64,000 nt of DNA from Campylorhamphus procurvoides. Its lineage: Eukaryota; Chordata; Aves; Passeriformes; Dendrocolaptidae. A program made the position numbers and the translations under genes. The notes under the pieces were generated by a model. That model was not told where the DNA came from, ran no database searches, and was given only the letters and a program-made list of their open reading frames with translations. Location: NCBI GenBank assembly GCA_013396655.1, contig WBMV01003268.1, positions 57,797 to 121,796 of the forward strand, read 5' to 3'. Of the stretch, positions 12,901-23,610 are shown piece by piece. Position 1 is the stretch's first letter. Every line of letters begins with the position of its first letter.

Positions 12901-15137
12901 AATTGAAAGCTTGGAAGAAATGATTCCTTATTCCACACAAAAGAGGTGGTGTACAGAACAAAGGGGGAAAAAGCAAAACCAGTCTAATTTTCCCTTCTCT
13001 GAATATCTTATGCTTTTTAAAGCCTGGATAAATCAGCCTGGTGTTTTAAACTCTGGGGCTGCTGGAGGGGAGTGCAAACTGCAGCCTGGTTTTTGGGTGT
13101 CCCTCTGCTCAGGAGCCTTTCCTACAGGTCATATCTCTGACACTTCTGTATTCCTGGGCAGAAGGAGCTTTGCCAGCCCTTTCCAGCCAGACTGGGAATA
13201 CATCCTGAGCAGTGGCTTCTGGCTCTGCTTTCTGCTGGAATCCCACTGGCGTTCCCAGGGATAACTGGGATTCCTCCTGCTTCCCCCTGGCTGCTCCAGT
13301 GCCCGATTCCAGTGAGTCAGAGAGGAGGGCAAGGCTGCACATCCCTGCACTGCCTGCCCAGGAATTCCATGGGACACTCACCTTCTCTTGGCTTATCCCA
13401 CGGGAGACTCTTCCCAGCTGCAGACAAAGGAAAAGGACTTGATGAATATTGATTTAATGCCCAAGTTTCTCATGCTGTTTGGAGGGGCACTTTCTGTGTA
13501 ACACAACTCCCTCATTTCCCAGAGTAATTCAATTTTAATTGAAGACTCAAGGCCTCTGCACAGGTAATACAATGCAATTCAATGAAGGACCTTGATCAAA
13601 GCAAAACAGGCCAATATTGTGGGGTTTTTAGTTTTATTGGCCTTTGTTTTGCCAGCTGGCTGAGGCAGCAGGCAGTTCTGCTTCTGCCTTTCCTGCTGCT
13701 GCCCTTCACCCTGCGGGTCAGGGCTGTCTGTGAACCACTAAATGATGTGCAAAAAGTCCTCTCTCATCTCTCTGCTTTCAGTTCGAGCTTGTCTTTGATG
13801 CATCCTACCTGAACAGGATGAAAGAATCCATATTCAGCCTGTAACCTCCAGCTCAAGCCAGAAAAAGAGCCCAGGGAAAACCCAAACTGCAACAAAACCC
13901 TCCAGTTTGGAAGTCCCTGATGGTTTTTACCTTCACAGCTGCTGGAAGGACTGAAGCTTTTAAAGTCCTGGTTGGAGAAGACACCAATAGCAGCAGATCC
14001 ATCCAATAATGTTTCTTTAAATTGGTTTAGTGTTTCCAGCAGAGAATTTTGGGGATCCTGTACAAAGGAAGGTCAGAATCCTTCCCTGCTTTGGAGCAAA
14101 CTGGGACCAGCCAGGACAGATGATTAACTCACAGAATGAGTTCTGAGACAGCTACAGGAAGATGTCCTGATCCTGAGCTAATTGATGCAAGCCAAAATTG
14201 ACATTATTTCCTATAACTGTCCTGTCTTGGGAATCCACCCTACCTGACTTTATTTGATTTCCCCCTTTCCATGGGGAAGATGAGTCTGTGGAGAACTTTT
14301 TGTAAGAGTGAAAACTCGTCTCACTGCTCTTCTGTGACCTGTGAGAGGCTCTGCTCTGGAGCTCCAGAAGAAAAGGGGACATGAGCCCCTGAGATGTGGC
14401 CCAGGGTGCTGTAAATCATCGTTCTGGGCCTCTGGAAAAGCCCAGGGAGATGGTCAGGGCTGCAGGGGAAGGAGGAGAAGAGCAAGCTGCAATGGTGGGG
14501 GAGAATGAGAAGGGAGAGGGCAACTCAAATATGTGAGCTGCAGAGGTTCAAAGGCATTCCTTGGCCTGTCCTGCTCTGTGCCTGTGCTGGCTCAGCCAGA
14601 GCTGGGGCTGTGCAAGCCTCTCTTAATCTCCATTTCCTTTTCCTCTCGCAGTGGGAATGGGAGCAGTGTGTGAGTGACCCTTCTCTGCCCCTTTCCCTCT
14701 GCATTTCCTTTCCCAGCAGTGTCTCTGGGCCATCTGGCTGAGCCCAGCCCTTGGATGTTCCCTTTGCAATGAGCTCCTGCTTTAGGGATTTCCCTAAATT
14801 CCCTTGGCATTTCCATCCATCCCATTCCCTCCCTGGAGCCTCCCCTGTCCTGCTGCATCCCACGTACTCTCATGGTTCCTCTTGCCCCCCAGGAGCTTCT
14901 CAACATCCCTCTTTGATTTCTATTATTGTTATTCTCACGTTTTCTCTTTTTCTTTGCTTTTTCTCACGTTTCTTTGCTTGCTCTTCGCCCAGGGAGCATC
15001 ATCCCACTCCAAAGCAGCCAAGGGGCATCAGTTCCCTCCTGCTCTCATCCCATCCATCCTGGGTCAAGACAGCGACCTTGGGGGCGGAAAGGGAAGATGC
15101 AAACCATTCCAGAGGAAGTTCAGCCTGAAAAGCTTTC
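9987..15137. other. Upstream flank, no gene seen
   Basis: Five kilobases with no exon that I can support. Several frames of 100-170 codons exist, for example 12114-12620, but they have low-complexity, Ser/Pro/Trp-rich translations typical of chance frames in GC-rich bird DNA, and overlapping frames on the other strand are equally long. No repeat array or clear CR1 tail is seen. Confidence 0.45.
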
Positions 15138-15168
15138 AAAGTTCAGCACTGGGATAATCAGCAAGAAT
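15138..15168 (+). repeat. Partial extra copy of the minisatellite element flank
   Basis: AAAGTTCAGCACTGGGATAA and the following TCAGCAAGAAT match the flank of the large minisatellite element at 15468-15498 with few changes, 330 bp upstream and in the same orientation. It is not followed by the 24-bp repeats. Confidence 0.7.
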
Positions 15169-15435
15169 CCTCAGCCCTCTCCCTCTGTGCACAGCCCAGG
15201 CTGCTTAACTCCTGCACTGCCAGGGGCAAGCAGAGAGGTTGGGGAAGGGATAGGGGGGAAAAAGGAGCATTTTCCCTGAAAAATGCAATGATTCTGTGTT
15301 GGGAAGAGAGCACGAGGTGCTGAGAATAAAAAGGGGAAAGGGGGGTCTGTCCTGGGTACTTTCATACTCCTTTCTTCTACCATGGTATATCACAAGAGAG
15401 TGTTAAACAGACAGCTGCTCCAAAGGGATTTCTGC

Positions 15436-16028
15436 ATGGATTTCCCATGAAAAAATGGATTGATTTTAAAGTTCAGCACAGGGATAACCAGCAAGAGTCT
15501 ATTGCAATGAAATCTTTTGGATCTATTGCAATGAAATCTTTTGGATGTATTGCAATGAAATCTTTTGGATCTATTGCAATGAAATCTTTTGGATGTATTG
15601 CAATGAAATCTTTTGGATGTATCACAATGAAATCTTTGGATCTATTGCAATGAAATCTTTTGGAACTATTGCAATGAAATCTTTTGAATGTATTGCAATG
15701 AAATCTTTTGGATCTATTGCAATGAAACCTTTTGGAACTATTGCAATGAAATCTTTTGGATGTATTGCAATGAAATCTTTTGGATCTATTGCAAGAAATC
15801 TTTTGGTTCTATTGCAATGAAATCTTTTGAATGTATTGCAATGAAATCTTTTGGATCTATTGCAAGAAATCTTTTGGTTCTATTGCAATGAAATCTTTTG
15901 AATGTATTGCAATGAAATCTTTTGGATCTATTGCAAGAAATCTTTTGGTTCTATTGCAATGAAATCTTTTGGATCTATTGCAATGAAATCTTCATTTGTG
16001 TCTGGAAGTGAGATAAGCTATGCCTGAG
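15436..16028 (+). repeat. Dispersed element with internal minisatellite, copy 1
   Basis: The left flank (about 15436-15499) and right flank (about 15993-16028, CATTTGTGTCTGG through TATGCCTGAG) both recur, inverted, at 26222-26411. The element is therefore a repeat unit with its own ends and not just a local array. Between the flanks lie about 21 copies of a 24-bp unit. No coding capacity, terminal inverted repeat or LTR is visible in the flanks, so its class is unknown. Confidence 0.85.
15500..15992. repeat. 24-bp minisatellite, about 21 copies, with 71-bp higher-order period
   Basis: The unit begins TATTGCAATGAAATCTTTTG and ends GATC, GATG, AATG, GAAC or GTTC. Each full unit contains the palindrome ATTGCAAT. 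Units lacking one base (TATTGCAAGAAATC, 23 bp) recur every third unit, giving a 24+24+23 = 71-bp higher-order period at about 15739-15951; the second and third triads are identical. Because 24 is a multiple of three, open frames such as 15447-15653 run through the array, but they are repeat artefacts. Confidence 0.95.
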
Positions 16029-16059
16029 TCTTTCTCTCCTCTTGTAGATTTATTCTCTC

Positions 16060-16170
16060 AGCCCAGGGTGTGACCCTTGGGATGATCCTGTGCAGGGCCA
16101 GGAGCTGGACTCGATGGGCCTTGTGGGTCCCTCCCAACTCAGAGTATTCTTTGACTCTGGGATTCTCTTA
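16060..16170 (+). mobile_element. CR1 LINE 3' fragment
   Basis: Reads GATGATCCTGTGCAGGGCCA, GAGCTGGACTCGATGGGCC, TTGTGGGTCCCTCCCAACTC and a degraded ATTCTTTGACTCTGGGA tail. This is the 3' end of a CR1 element on the + strand, of a different subfamily from the copy at 3640. It lies directly after the minisatellite element. Confidence 0.85.
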
Positions 16171-18414
16171 GAGGGTTGTTGTTCTAAGCTCTGCATTTCA
16201 GGCTTTTCCCTCTTTATTTCATTCCTTTTGCTGTCCCAGTGAACTTCCCATAGTTATTTCCTCGTGCTGGCCACACCAGGGCAGGGCTGAAGATGAAGCT
16301 GATGCTTCCAGCACCATCCAGGTGTTACCTGTGCCCAGCTGTGCTGGCAGCTGTGCCAGGGAGGAGGCTGGGTGGCCACTGACACCTCCCAGTGGCAAAC
16401 GATGTGTCCCCTCACAGCTCCTGACAGCTTCCAGCTGCTGCTGGGAGTGATTCCAGATGTGTCCTGTTGAGAGCATCCTTGCCCTGGCAGGGCTGTGTCT
16501 CCTCCCAGGGTACAGGTGGCATCCCTGTCCTTCTCCCTGAGCCCTGAGAGGTGAGGAGAGGTGGCAGCACCCAGAAATGCACCCAGAGGGCACCTCCCTG
16601 TGCCCACAGTGACCCTGTCCTTTCGAGAGCTCTGCAGGTGCCCAGGGATTGTCTGTCTATCACCTGTGAACCCTTTGTGTCCATCTATCACCTGTGAACC
16701 CTTTTTGTCCCTTGGGCACAACTCCCTGTGCCCCACAGTGGGAGGTGGCACTGGCAGACAAGCAGAACCTCAGTGATTATCACATCTAACAGCACAGGGC
16801 AGGGATTTCCCTCGGTTTTCCACTTCTCCTTGGTTATCCTGGCCTGATACCTCCCCCTGCTGTTCCCTGCCTGTCTGGCACTCCAATTCCAGCTGTACCC
16901 CAGCTGTGCCTCGCCCCTGGGGATCTGATAACCCCAGACCCTGGCAGGGCAGCAGGGGTGGGAGGAACCAGATGGACCATTTTCAAATAACTCTCCAGTG
17001 AATAGTGTATTTTTTTAAAAGAGTTAATCCTGCTCTGCGTGAAAGTTTGCAAACTTAGTACTTGTTTCAAAATACCACTTTTATAAATGCACTGAAAGAG
17101 CAAAATAGTTAGTAGAAGGTGTGACATTAGAAACCAAATACCAAAGAGTCTTATGAAACGAGCAGTGAGATGCTAAAGCTGGATGGATTTGAGTTAGATG
17201 TCACTTTGCAGTGGCACATCTCAGCAGGCTGGGGAATTCTCTGTCTCAGGTGCCACCAAGGGGAGGCTCTGGGGATGCTTTTCTGAAGGTCACTGAGCAG
17301 AGCAGCCCCAGGACATCTGCACTGAGCCAGGGGACAGCTTTATGGCTCGTGCTTTGACTCGAGGAATGGAATTTGCTGGGAATAGAGGGAGGAGGAGGCT
17401 GGGCTGGGGTTCAGGTTGGGTGGGTTACACTTCTGTCCCTGGCAGAAGGTGGGGGGTGGTTGTGAAGCAGAGCCTGCCCAGACGTTTACCCCAGTGCCAC
17501 CAGAGTGCCAGCTCACTTACAGTGGTCTTGGCTCTAATAGTTTCATTTCCAGCTGCAAAGGTGCTCCTACAGACTGAGCCATCCACCCAAACCCCAAACC
17601 AGTCTGTGCCCACCCAAGGCTTTGAGGGAAATCCTGCCTAGACTGGTGGAAATCAGGGCTGAGGAACAGTGTGTGGACTGCGTTGGAGTGAACATTTCTA
17701 GGGTCTTCCCTTCTTTCTAGGTCACATGGATGTGCTTTATGACTGTTTTGGGGAATTACCCAGAAATATGGCTGTGCAGGATAGTGCTGATAATCCTGAT
17801 AGGCAGGATCTGAGTATAAGGCTGGTGGTGGACTGAGGAACAGAAGAAAGGAGAGACCTGGAGTTAGGCAGGATGGTTTCTATAAGAAGCATTAAAGACT
17901 CATCCCAGGCTCATTCCCTGGTCTTCTGTTCCCCCATTCCTATGGCAGGTCTGTATCCAGCACTGTCACTGTGGCCTCTTGCACCTTGAGAGTTTCCACA
18001 CCTTCTCTGAGCAGGGACTTTGGCCCAGATTTGACTTGGTCCAGCTGGTGCCCCTGTCCTTGGCTTGTCAGGAGACAAGAGAAATGCTTTGTTTGGATGA
18101 GCAGAGATCCCACAGGGCAGGACTGGGACACAAAACATCTGGTTGCCTTTGGAGTGCTGCCCTGAAAATCACTCTCATTTCCCTGGACAAATCTCATCCT
18201 TCTTCTTTGCCTCCAAGTCCCCACAGGTGAAGAAAAGGGTGGGGTGTGGCTGTTGGGAGGATGAACCCACCAGCACTCACAGGGCACTCACATTCCATGG
18301 TAAGAAACTCAGGAGAAACCCAATCACTGCAGAAAATGATGGATAACAACACAAGCCCGACCAAACCTTTCCCTGGCCATGGTGCAGCCCAGTTTTAGGG
18401 ACAAAGAACCCCCC
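16171..18414. other. Upstream flank, no gene seen
   Basis: No recognisable exon. A 28-bp unit containing TCTATCACCTGTGAACCC is duplicated at 16656-16711. The frames at 16219-16751 on the minus strand are low-complexity and unsupported. Confidence 0.45.
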
Positions 18415-18960
18415 CCTTTCTGACAGAACAATAGTTTTATGTTGCATCATGCCGAGGAGAGGCAGTTTTAGGTTCTACACGTCTGCTTTGCAGCCTTCAG
18501 ACAGATTTGGGGGGGTTGTTCCGACTCTGCAGCAAAGCCAGTGTTTCTTCCTGGAGATTAGTAATTAGATCCTGTGGCAGCACTTAAATATTTTGATGAT
18601 GGGTTCCTCTAAAAGCATCTTAGATTAGACAGTCAGCCAGGAATGCACGATAATCAAGCCTGCAGACAGGGCCATGTGCTGGGTTACTCCTCCTCACTCT
18701 GAATTGTGTGAACATGCCGACACTCCAAAGGCAGGGAAGGCAACAATAATCCTGGGGTTTGCTCTCCATAATTGATTATATACATGTGTTACTGTAGGAT
18801 GGGCCAGAAGAAAGGACAGGGAATATCTCATTTTATTCTTGCCTGCCTTTTGCTGCTAAAAACTTGCAACGTTGAATAGATCTGACAATACCCCAGAAAT
18901 CTGAATGTTGTTCCATTAAAACCTTAATTAATGGGCCCTGTGTGAAATGCCAGCTCGGAG
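18415..18960. promoter_or_regulatory. Candidate conserved non-coding element
   Basis: About 545 bp without recognisable repeats or frames, AT-richer than its surroundings. It is dense in homeodomain-type cores (TTAGTAATTAGATC, CATAATTGATTATATAC, CCTTAATTAATGG) and has SOX-like AACAATAAT. Deserts beside developmental homeobox genes often hold such enhancers. This is inference from composition only; no cross-species alignment was possible. Confidence 0.35.
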
Positions 18961-19544
18961 GGCAGCGAGGCAGGCTGTGTTTCAGTGGATTTTAGCTGGA
19001 GCTCTGCTCCTCCAAAGCCAGGGCTGGGCACTTGGAGAGGGGAACCTGATCCCAGCGAGGCCCTGCGGGATGCCATTCACAGTTATGGTTAGAAATGGCC
19101 CAGGAATGCGTGGGGAAGAAGGAGGAGAGCACAGGGTGCCTCAGCCAGTGCCAGCGTGCCCTCCTGCCCTCCCTGCAGCAGCCAGATGGCACTGGCTCTT
19201 TTTCCCAGTGACCCTGATTCGATAAGGTCTCCTTTTCCATGTTCTCAGCAGAGCTGGGAGAGGGGGGGTGTCTGACTCGAGTCTTGGCTGGGGGTTCTTT
19301 GGGGATTTGCTGCCCACCCCATTCCCAATCCTGCCATTCCAGAAGGCAGGGAACAACACAGGGACACCACCCAGTCGTGTCCCAGTAAGACACCACCCAG
19401 TAACCCTTCAGCCTGCTGGCCAAATTCCCACTCCCATCTCCTTCCAGCCCCTGGCAAGCACTGAATGTCTGGGAGAGGTTTCCCTTTCTCCTGCCAGTGT
19501 AAGAACTTTCCAGCTTGGAGATCATTGCACAAAGACCTAACACC

Positions 19545-20130
19545 CCTGCAGCACTAATAATGTCATTCCCAGGGCTGAGCCAGCCAACAAGCTTTATTTC
19601 TACAACTATTTGTCATTATCTCCAAATAGGCTCTGATTAGTTTCTTCCCTGACATACAGACTTTGTGATTTATCTGGCATACTTAGCCCTGAGCTCACAA
19701 GGAGCCCTATCTCAACCTCGGATTAATTGAATATATATATATATTAATTTAAATCCCGTTTTTAAAAGGCACTTGCAACCGCAAATCCTGCCAGAAGGTG
19801 GGACTGGAGCTCCATGTCCCAGCAGCTGCTCCAGCCCAACAGGCAGGAATGCACTTAAAAGCTTTGGATCCAGTTATCCCTTCCCTCCTGCTCCCGAGGC
19901 AGCTGCTGGAAGAGCTCTTGCTAACATTCCGAGTGGATTAATTATTCTATTAGATCAGTTTTACCCAAACCCAATGATCTGAAAATCCCAGCAGCCCTGG
20001 AGAGACTTTAAGCACTCATTTAAAATCATGAAGTTTTTATTATTACAGATCCTACTTGAAAGAAGCATCTGGTGCTTTTTGCTCAGTCTTTCGGTGGTTT
20101 AATATCTCAGCAGGTGGAGTTTATCTGAGA
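19545..20130. promoter_or_regulatory. Candidate conserved non-coding element
   Basis: Repeat-poor, AT-rich block with TAATAATGTCATT, TTTGTCATTATC, CGGATTAATTGAAT and GATTAATTATTCTATTAG, plus a short (AT)n run at about 19731-19746. No coding frame of note. Proposed as regulatory on the same grounds as the block at 18415. Confidence 0.33.
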
Positions 20131-20429
20131 GGGATGTGGTGCTATTTGCAGCCCCAGAACGCAGAGAGCTGGTGCTTTTAGAGGAGAGTCAGCACATTTT
20201 GCACTGAATTATTGAGTCCAACACTCTCTGGCCACCTGGATTGGTAACTCAGTGAGGGGATGGATCAAGATGCAAGCCCTGCATGGAAAGCTGCTCCTTT
20301 CCAGCTGCACACCCACTTCTCCCCAGAGCTGTCAGAGCAGAGAACAGCAACAACAAAAAAAGGGGTGTTGCAACTTTTCTGGGGTCAAAGTGGCCGAGCA
20401 GGGATTGCATCTGTTTGCAGACAGCACTG

Positions 20430-20725
20430 TGCCTTCCAGGGCACGGCAATTAGCAGTTATTAATTGCTGCCATGGCAACAGATCCATTACCTGTCCCTCC
20501 TGCTTTTCCCTTCTCCATCCCCTCCCTTCGCCCACAGTCTCAAAGCACAACCTGCTCTGCCTCTCTTTTTTGGGGGAGAGAAGTGCCCTGAGAGCCTTAA
20601 ATGTAATGGAAACATTTGCTAATGAATGAGCCCTCGTTATGCACGTTACAAGGAAGCACTTAATTGACAGTGGCCACCGGATAACAGGCTTTAATTAATA
20701 AATCTATGTGGCGTCACACACCCCA
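20430..20725. promoter_or_regulatory. Candidate conserved non-coding element with X-box-like site
   Basis: Contains GCAATTAGCAGTTATTAATTG, directly followed by GCTGCCATGGCAAC at 20466-20479. The latter is one mismatch from the palindromic RFX X-box GTTGCCATGGCAAC. Further on come GCTAATGAATGAG, CACTTAATTGACAG and CTTTAATTAATAAATC. No repeats or exons are recognisable. Regulatory role is inferred. Confidence 0.35.
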
Positions 20726-21136
20726 CAGGAAGGGATTACAGGGGTTAAAGTGTCTGTCTGGTGGACTTTTATGGAAGAGCATGGATAACCCGTGTCTGTG
20801 AGCCAGTCCCTGGGTTCTGAGAACACAGCAGCCCTGGCTGCCTGCTGGGCATGGCCTGGGGGGCATCTGTGGCACCCCAAAGGCACCCCAAAAGTACCCC
20901 AAAGGCACCCCAAAGGCAGCCTTGCCCCTTCAGCCAGCCCCTGGGTTTCTGTGGTGCTCTCTGCCCTAATGTCTGGGCTAAGAGGCTGCTCAGATTTGCA
21001 TTATGCCCCTGCAGGGTGCCCAGACAGGCTGGCAGCACCCACCCCAGCGTGGGCAGGCTTCGTGCAGGCTGTGCCAAGCAGGGACCCTCAGCTGATGGAT
21101 CATGAAGTGGAGCTCTGCTGATCCCTCCAACACAGG

Positions 21137-21283
21137 GACTGTGGATCCAGGCTCTGGAGATGCCCCTGCAGGGTGCCAGGGGGCACAGGCTGCTGTCCCT
21201 GGGACCTGCAGACTGTGGATCCAGGCTCTGGAGATGCCCCTGCAGGGTGCCAGGGGCACAGGCTGCTGTCCCTGGGACCTTCA
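21137..21283. repeat. Two-copy 73/74-bp tandem duplication
   Basis: Two adjacent copies start at GACTGTGGATCCAGGCTCTG (21137 and 21211) and end at CCCTGGGACCT. They differ by one G in a homopolymer and the last few bases, indicating a recent duplication. A related CCCCTGCAGGGTGCC segment occurs once more at about 21006. Confidence 0.9.
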
Positions 21284-21361
21284 GGCTGCTCTCCAGCTTT
21301 GTAGTGTGATGCCAAAGGGTCACAAAGAGCCCAAGACTTCTGAACAGTCTGTTTTGGACAC

Positions 21362-21448
21362 TGGAAGGTGTCCCTGCCCATGGCAGGGGGTGGAATGAGA
21401 TGAGCTTTAAGGTCCCTTCCAACCCAAACCACCCTGGGATTCTGTGAC
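21362..21448 (+). mobile_element. CR1 LINE 3' tail
   Basis: GGAAGGTGTCCCTGCCCATG, then TGAGCTTTAAGGTCCC, TTCCAACCCAAACCACCC and TGGGATTCTGTGA: a well-preserved CR1 3' terminus on the + strand, heavily 5'-truncated. Confidence 0.92.
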
Positions 21449-22040
21449 TGTCATCCTCTTCTGTTTGCTTGCATTGAGAACAGTTAAAAAAGCTCCTTTA
21501 GAGCTGAAATAACCTTTTGTTTGTTTGTAACACATAGTGGGGTAACATTCACCAAGAGCCCCAGGCCAGGAACTCTCCCCTTTGCCCACTCTGCAGGTCA
21601 CCAAGACCTCCAAAGCCCCTCAGAGGACACAGAAAGGAGCAGCTGACACTGCCCCTTTGCCCAAGTGACCTGGATCTCCCAGTAGGAGCTGGCTGAGCCC
21701 TTTGGGAGGGAACAACCAGCCCAGTTTATCCCAGCCCACCATCTGGGGGCACATCCACTCTTACTGGTGTGTGCACAGTGAGAGCTGAGCATCAGATGGC
21801 CAAACCTGCCCTCTGGGACATGGCAGGGTTGGTTGTTCTGCCCACAGGAGCATCTTGGAGAAATGTGGCCATACCTGTTCTGCTCAGAGCAACTAGGGGC
21901 AGAAAACCCTGGAAGCTGCTCTTTGCCTTTCCCAGCAATCATTTGTGACCTACCAGCACATCTCCAGTCCTTTGTCTCATTGAGGATGTCACTGTCATGC
22001 CTTTAGGATATATATTAAAAAATAAAAAATCACACTGTAA

Positions 22041-22109
22041 GCTTAAAAGATCAACTCTTTTCAAGGCTGTTTCTCTTAAAGGATCAATTCTTTTCAAGGC
22101 TGTTTCTCT
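22041..22109. repeat. Two-copy 34/35-bp tandem repeat
   Basis: Two copies of CTTAAAAGATCAACTCTTTT followed by CAAGGCTGTTTCTCT, with small differences (GATCAACT versus GATCAATT). Confidence 0.85.
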
Positions 22110-22780
22110 AACTCAGAGCAGATCTTTGTTGTTAACCAGTTACTTATTCAACCAAGAAAACATTTGGACCGTAGAGACCTAATGAGCTGGTAATTATTCT
22201 CGAGCTTTGCCTCAATTGCAGCACAAGGCAGATCCTTATCCCCATTGCAGGCAAGGGGACAGGACTCCTCTGTTGAACTGGATCCTGTGCACCATCCTGG
22301 TGTTCTGGAGGACCCTGGGTGTTGTCCCACTGCAGCTACAGGAGAGATGGGGCAGAGTGGAGGGCTGAAGTGCAGCCAGAGGGGATGCAGGAAGGGGCAG
22401 CAGCACGAAGAAGGGGGGCACAGAGCAGGGACTGGTGTCAGGCACCTCCATGCAGGGCATTCAGACCCTCTCTCCTCCCTGCTAAGGGTTCTGTTGGCTT
22501 CTTATGTCTCCCCCCAGTGCCCTCAGTGCCCACCTCACCCTCTCCTACAGCTCCACCAGCTGCTTTGGCTCCCCAAAGCCAAGGCTGGAGACCCCTGGCA
22601 TGGACCAGCAGCTGCCCTGGGCTCCTTCATGCCCATGGGGTTGGGGACTTGCTTTCCCTTACCCAAATCAGCATGGTTAGCTCTGCTTCTTGCCAAGCCA
22701 TGCCCTTCAGTGGCCACACAAAGCCCTGCTACCTCTCGTGCCATTCATTGTCCCCTTCTCACCCAGCCACCCCTCCAGGT

Positions 22781-23610
22781 CTGCCCAGAAAGAATTGCAG
22801 CAGAGATGCTCTCTATCTCCTTTATACATTATTCTACTCCAAAACATAAGGGAGTAATTCCTGTTTCTGTTAAGCCAGGAGCAAACATCTCCCTGCAATT
22901 ACTTTACTAACAGGAGTAGTAATAAGTGGAAAAGAAACATGTTTTCCTATGAAAAATCATGTGTTCTGATTTATTCTCTCGCTCCTGCTGAATTATTTCT
23001 TTCTGCTCTCTTAACAGGACACCCTCTATAAACCTTTTCTTCCATGTGTTAATGTACACACCTACTTTATTGCTTCTGTATTAGTGTTCTTCTAGACTTT
23101 AGAGCTACAATTGTGGTAAACAATAATTTTCTTTTCTACACAAAGCACAGAATAGGACACAGAGAAGAATGAAGGCCCAAAGGTCTCAGACTGCTCCCTG
23201 ACCCTTTGAAGCTCATAAGGAGCTTCCTTGCCTACAAAGATCCATGGCTGATGATAATAAAATGTCATATGAACTAGTAAGATTTCAGAAATTAAGTCTA
23301 AGAACATTCTTCTTTCAGTGCTAAAAGAAGCATTCATGTGCAGTTAAGAACTGGAGAAGAGCTCAATATAATAAAGAATGGTCTGTAATAATATACCTTT
23401 ACCATAAGAGCTCAGAATTTTTTTTCATAGTAAAACAGGAATTGATAACTTGCTGAGGGAGTTGTTGCCTCCACTCTGGTAAAGTAATAAGAAGAAAATA
23501 ATAGGAAATAGGTACATATAATAGAGCAAAGCTTTGAAGAATTGAAATGTAAAATATTAGTGTTAGAAGTGGGAGAATCTCTGGAGTACAAAGGACCATC
23601 AATGGCAGAT
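22781..23610. other. AT-rich block of unknown origin, possibly transposon-derived
   Basis: Composition changes sharply from the GC-rich, CCAGC-type sequence on both sides to AT-rich sequence with many A/T runs, and changes back near 23610. No coding frame, tandem repeat or CR1 tail is seen. An old LTR or other inserted element is one explanation, but I could not identify paired ends or target-site duplications. Confidence 0.3.

Larger units (their letters stand above)
20726..22780. other. Upstream flank with small repeats, no gene
   Basis: Contains an 11-bp repeat (GGCACCCCAAA) at about 20872-20918, the two-copy repeat at 21137-21283, a CR1 tail at 21362-21448 and a two-copy repeat at 22041-22109. 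The long minus-strand frame 20769-21422 reads through the two-copy repeats and the CR1 tail, so it is not a gene. Confidence 0.45.

Noticed and set aside
15447..15891. Repeat-peptide frames (SIAMKSFG-type) in the 24-bp array
   Set aside because: They arise because the unit length is a multiple of three. Parallel frames are open too, units with a lost base break them, and no start or splice context supports translation.
15500..15992. C/EBP site array (ATTGCAAT in each unit)
   Set aside because: The palindrome lacks the central CG of the optimal C/EBP site ATTGCGCAAT, and repetition is explained by array expansion.
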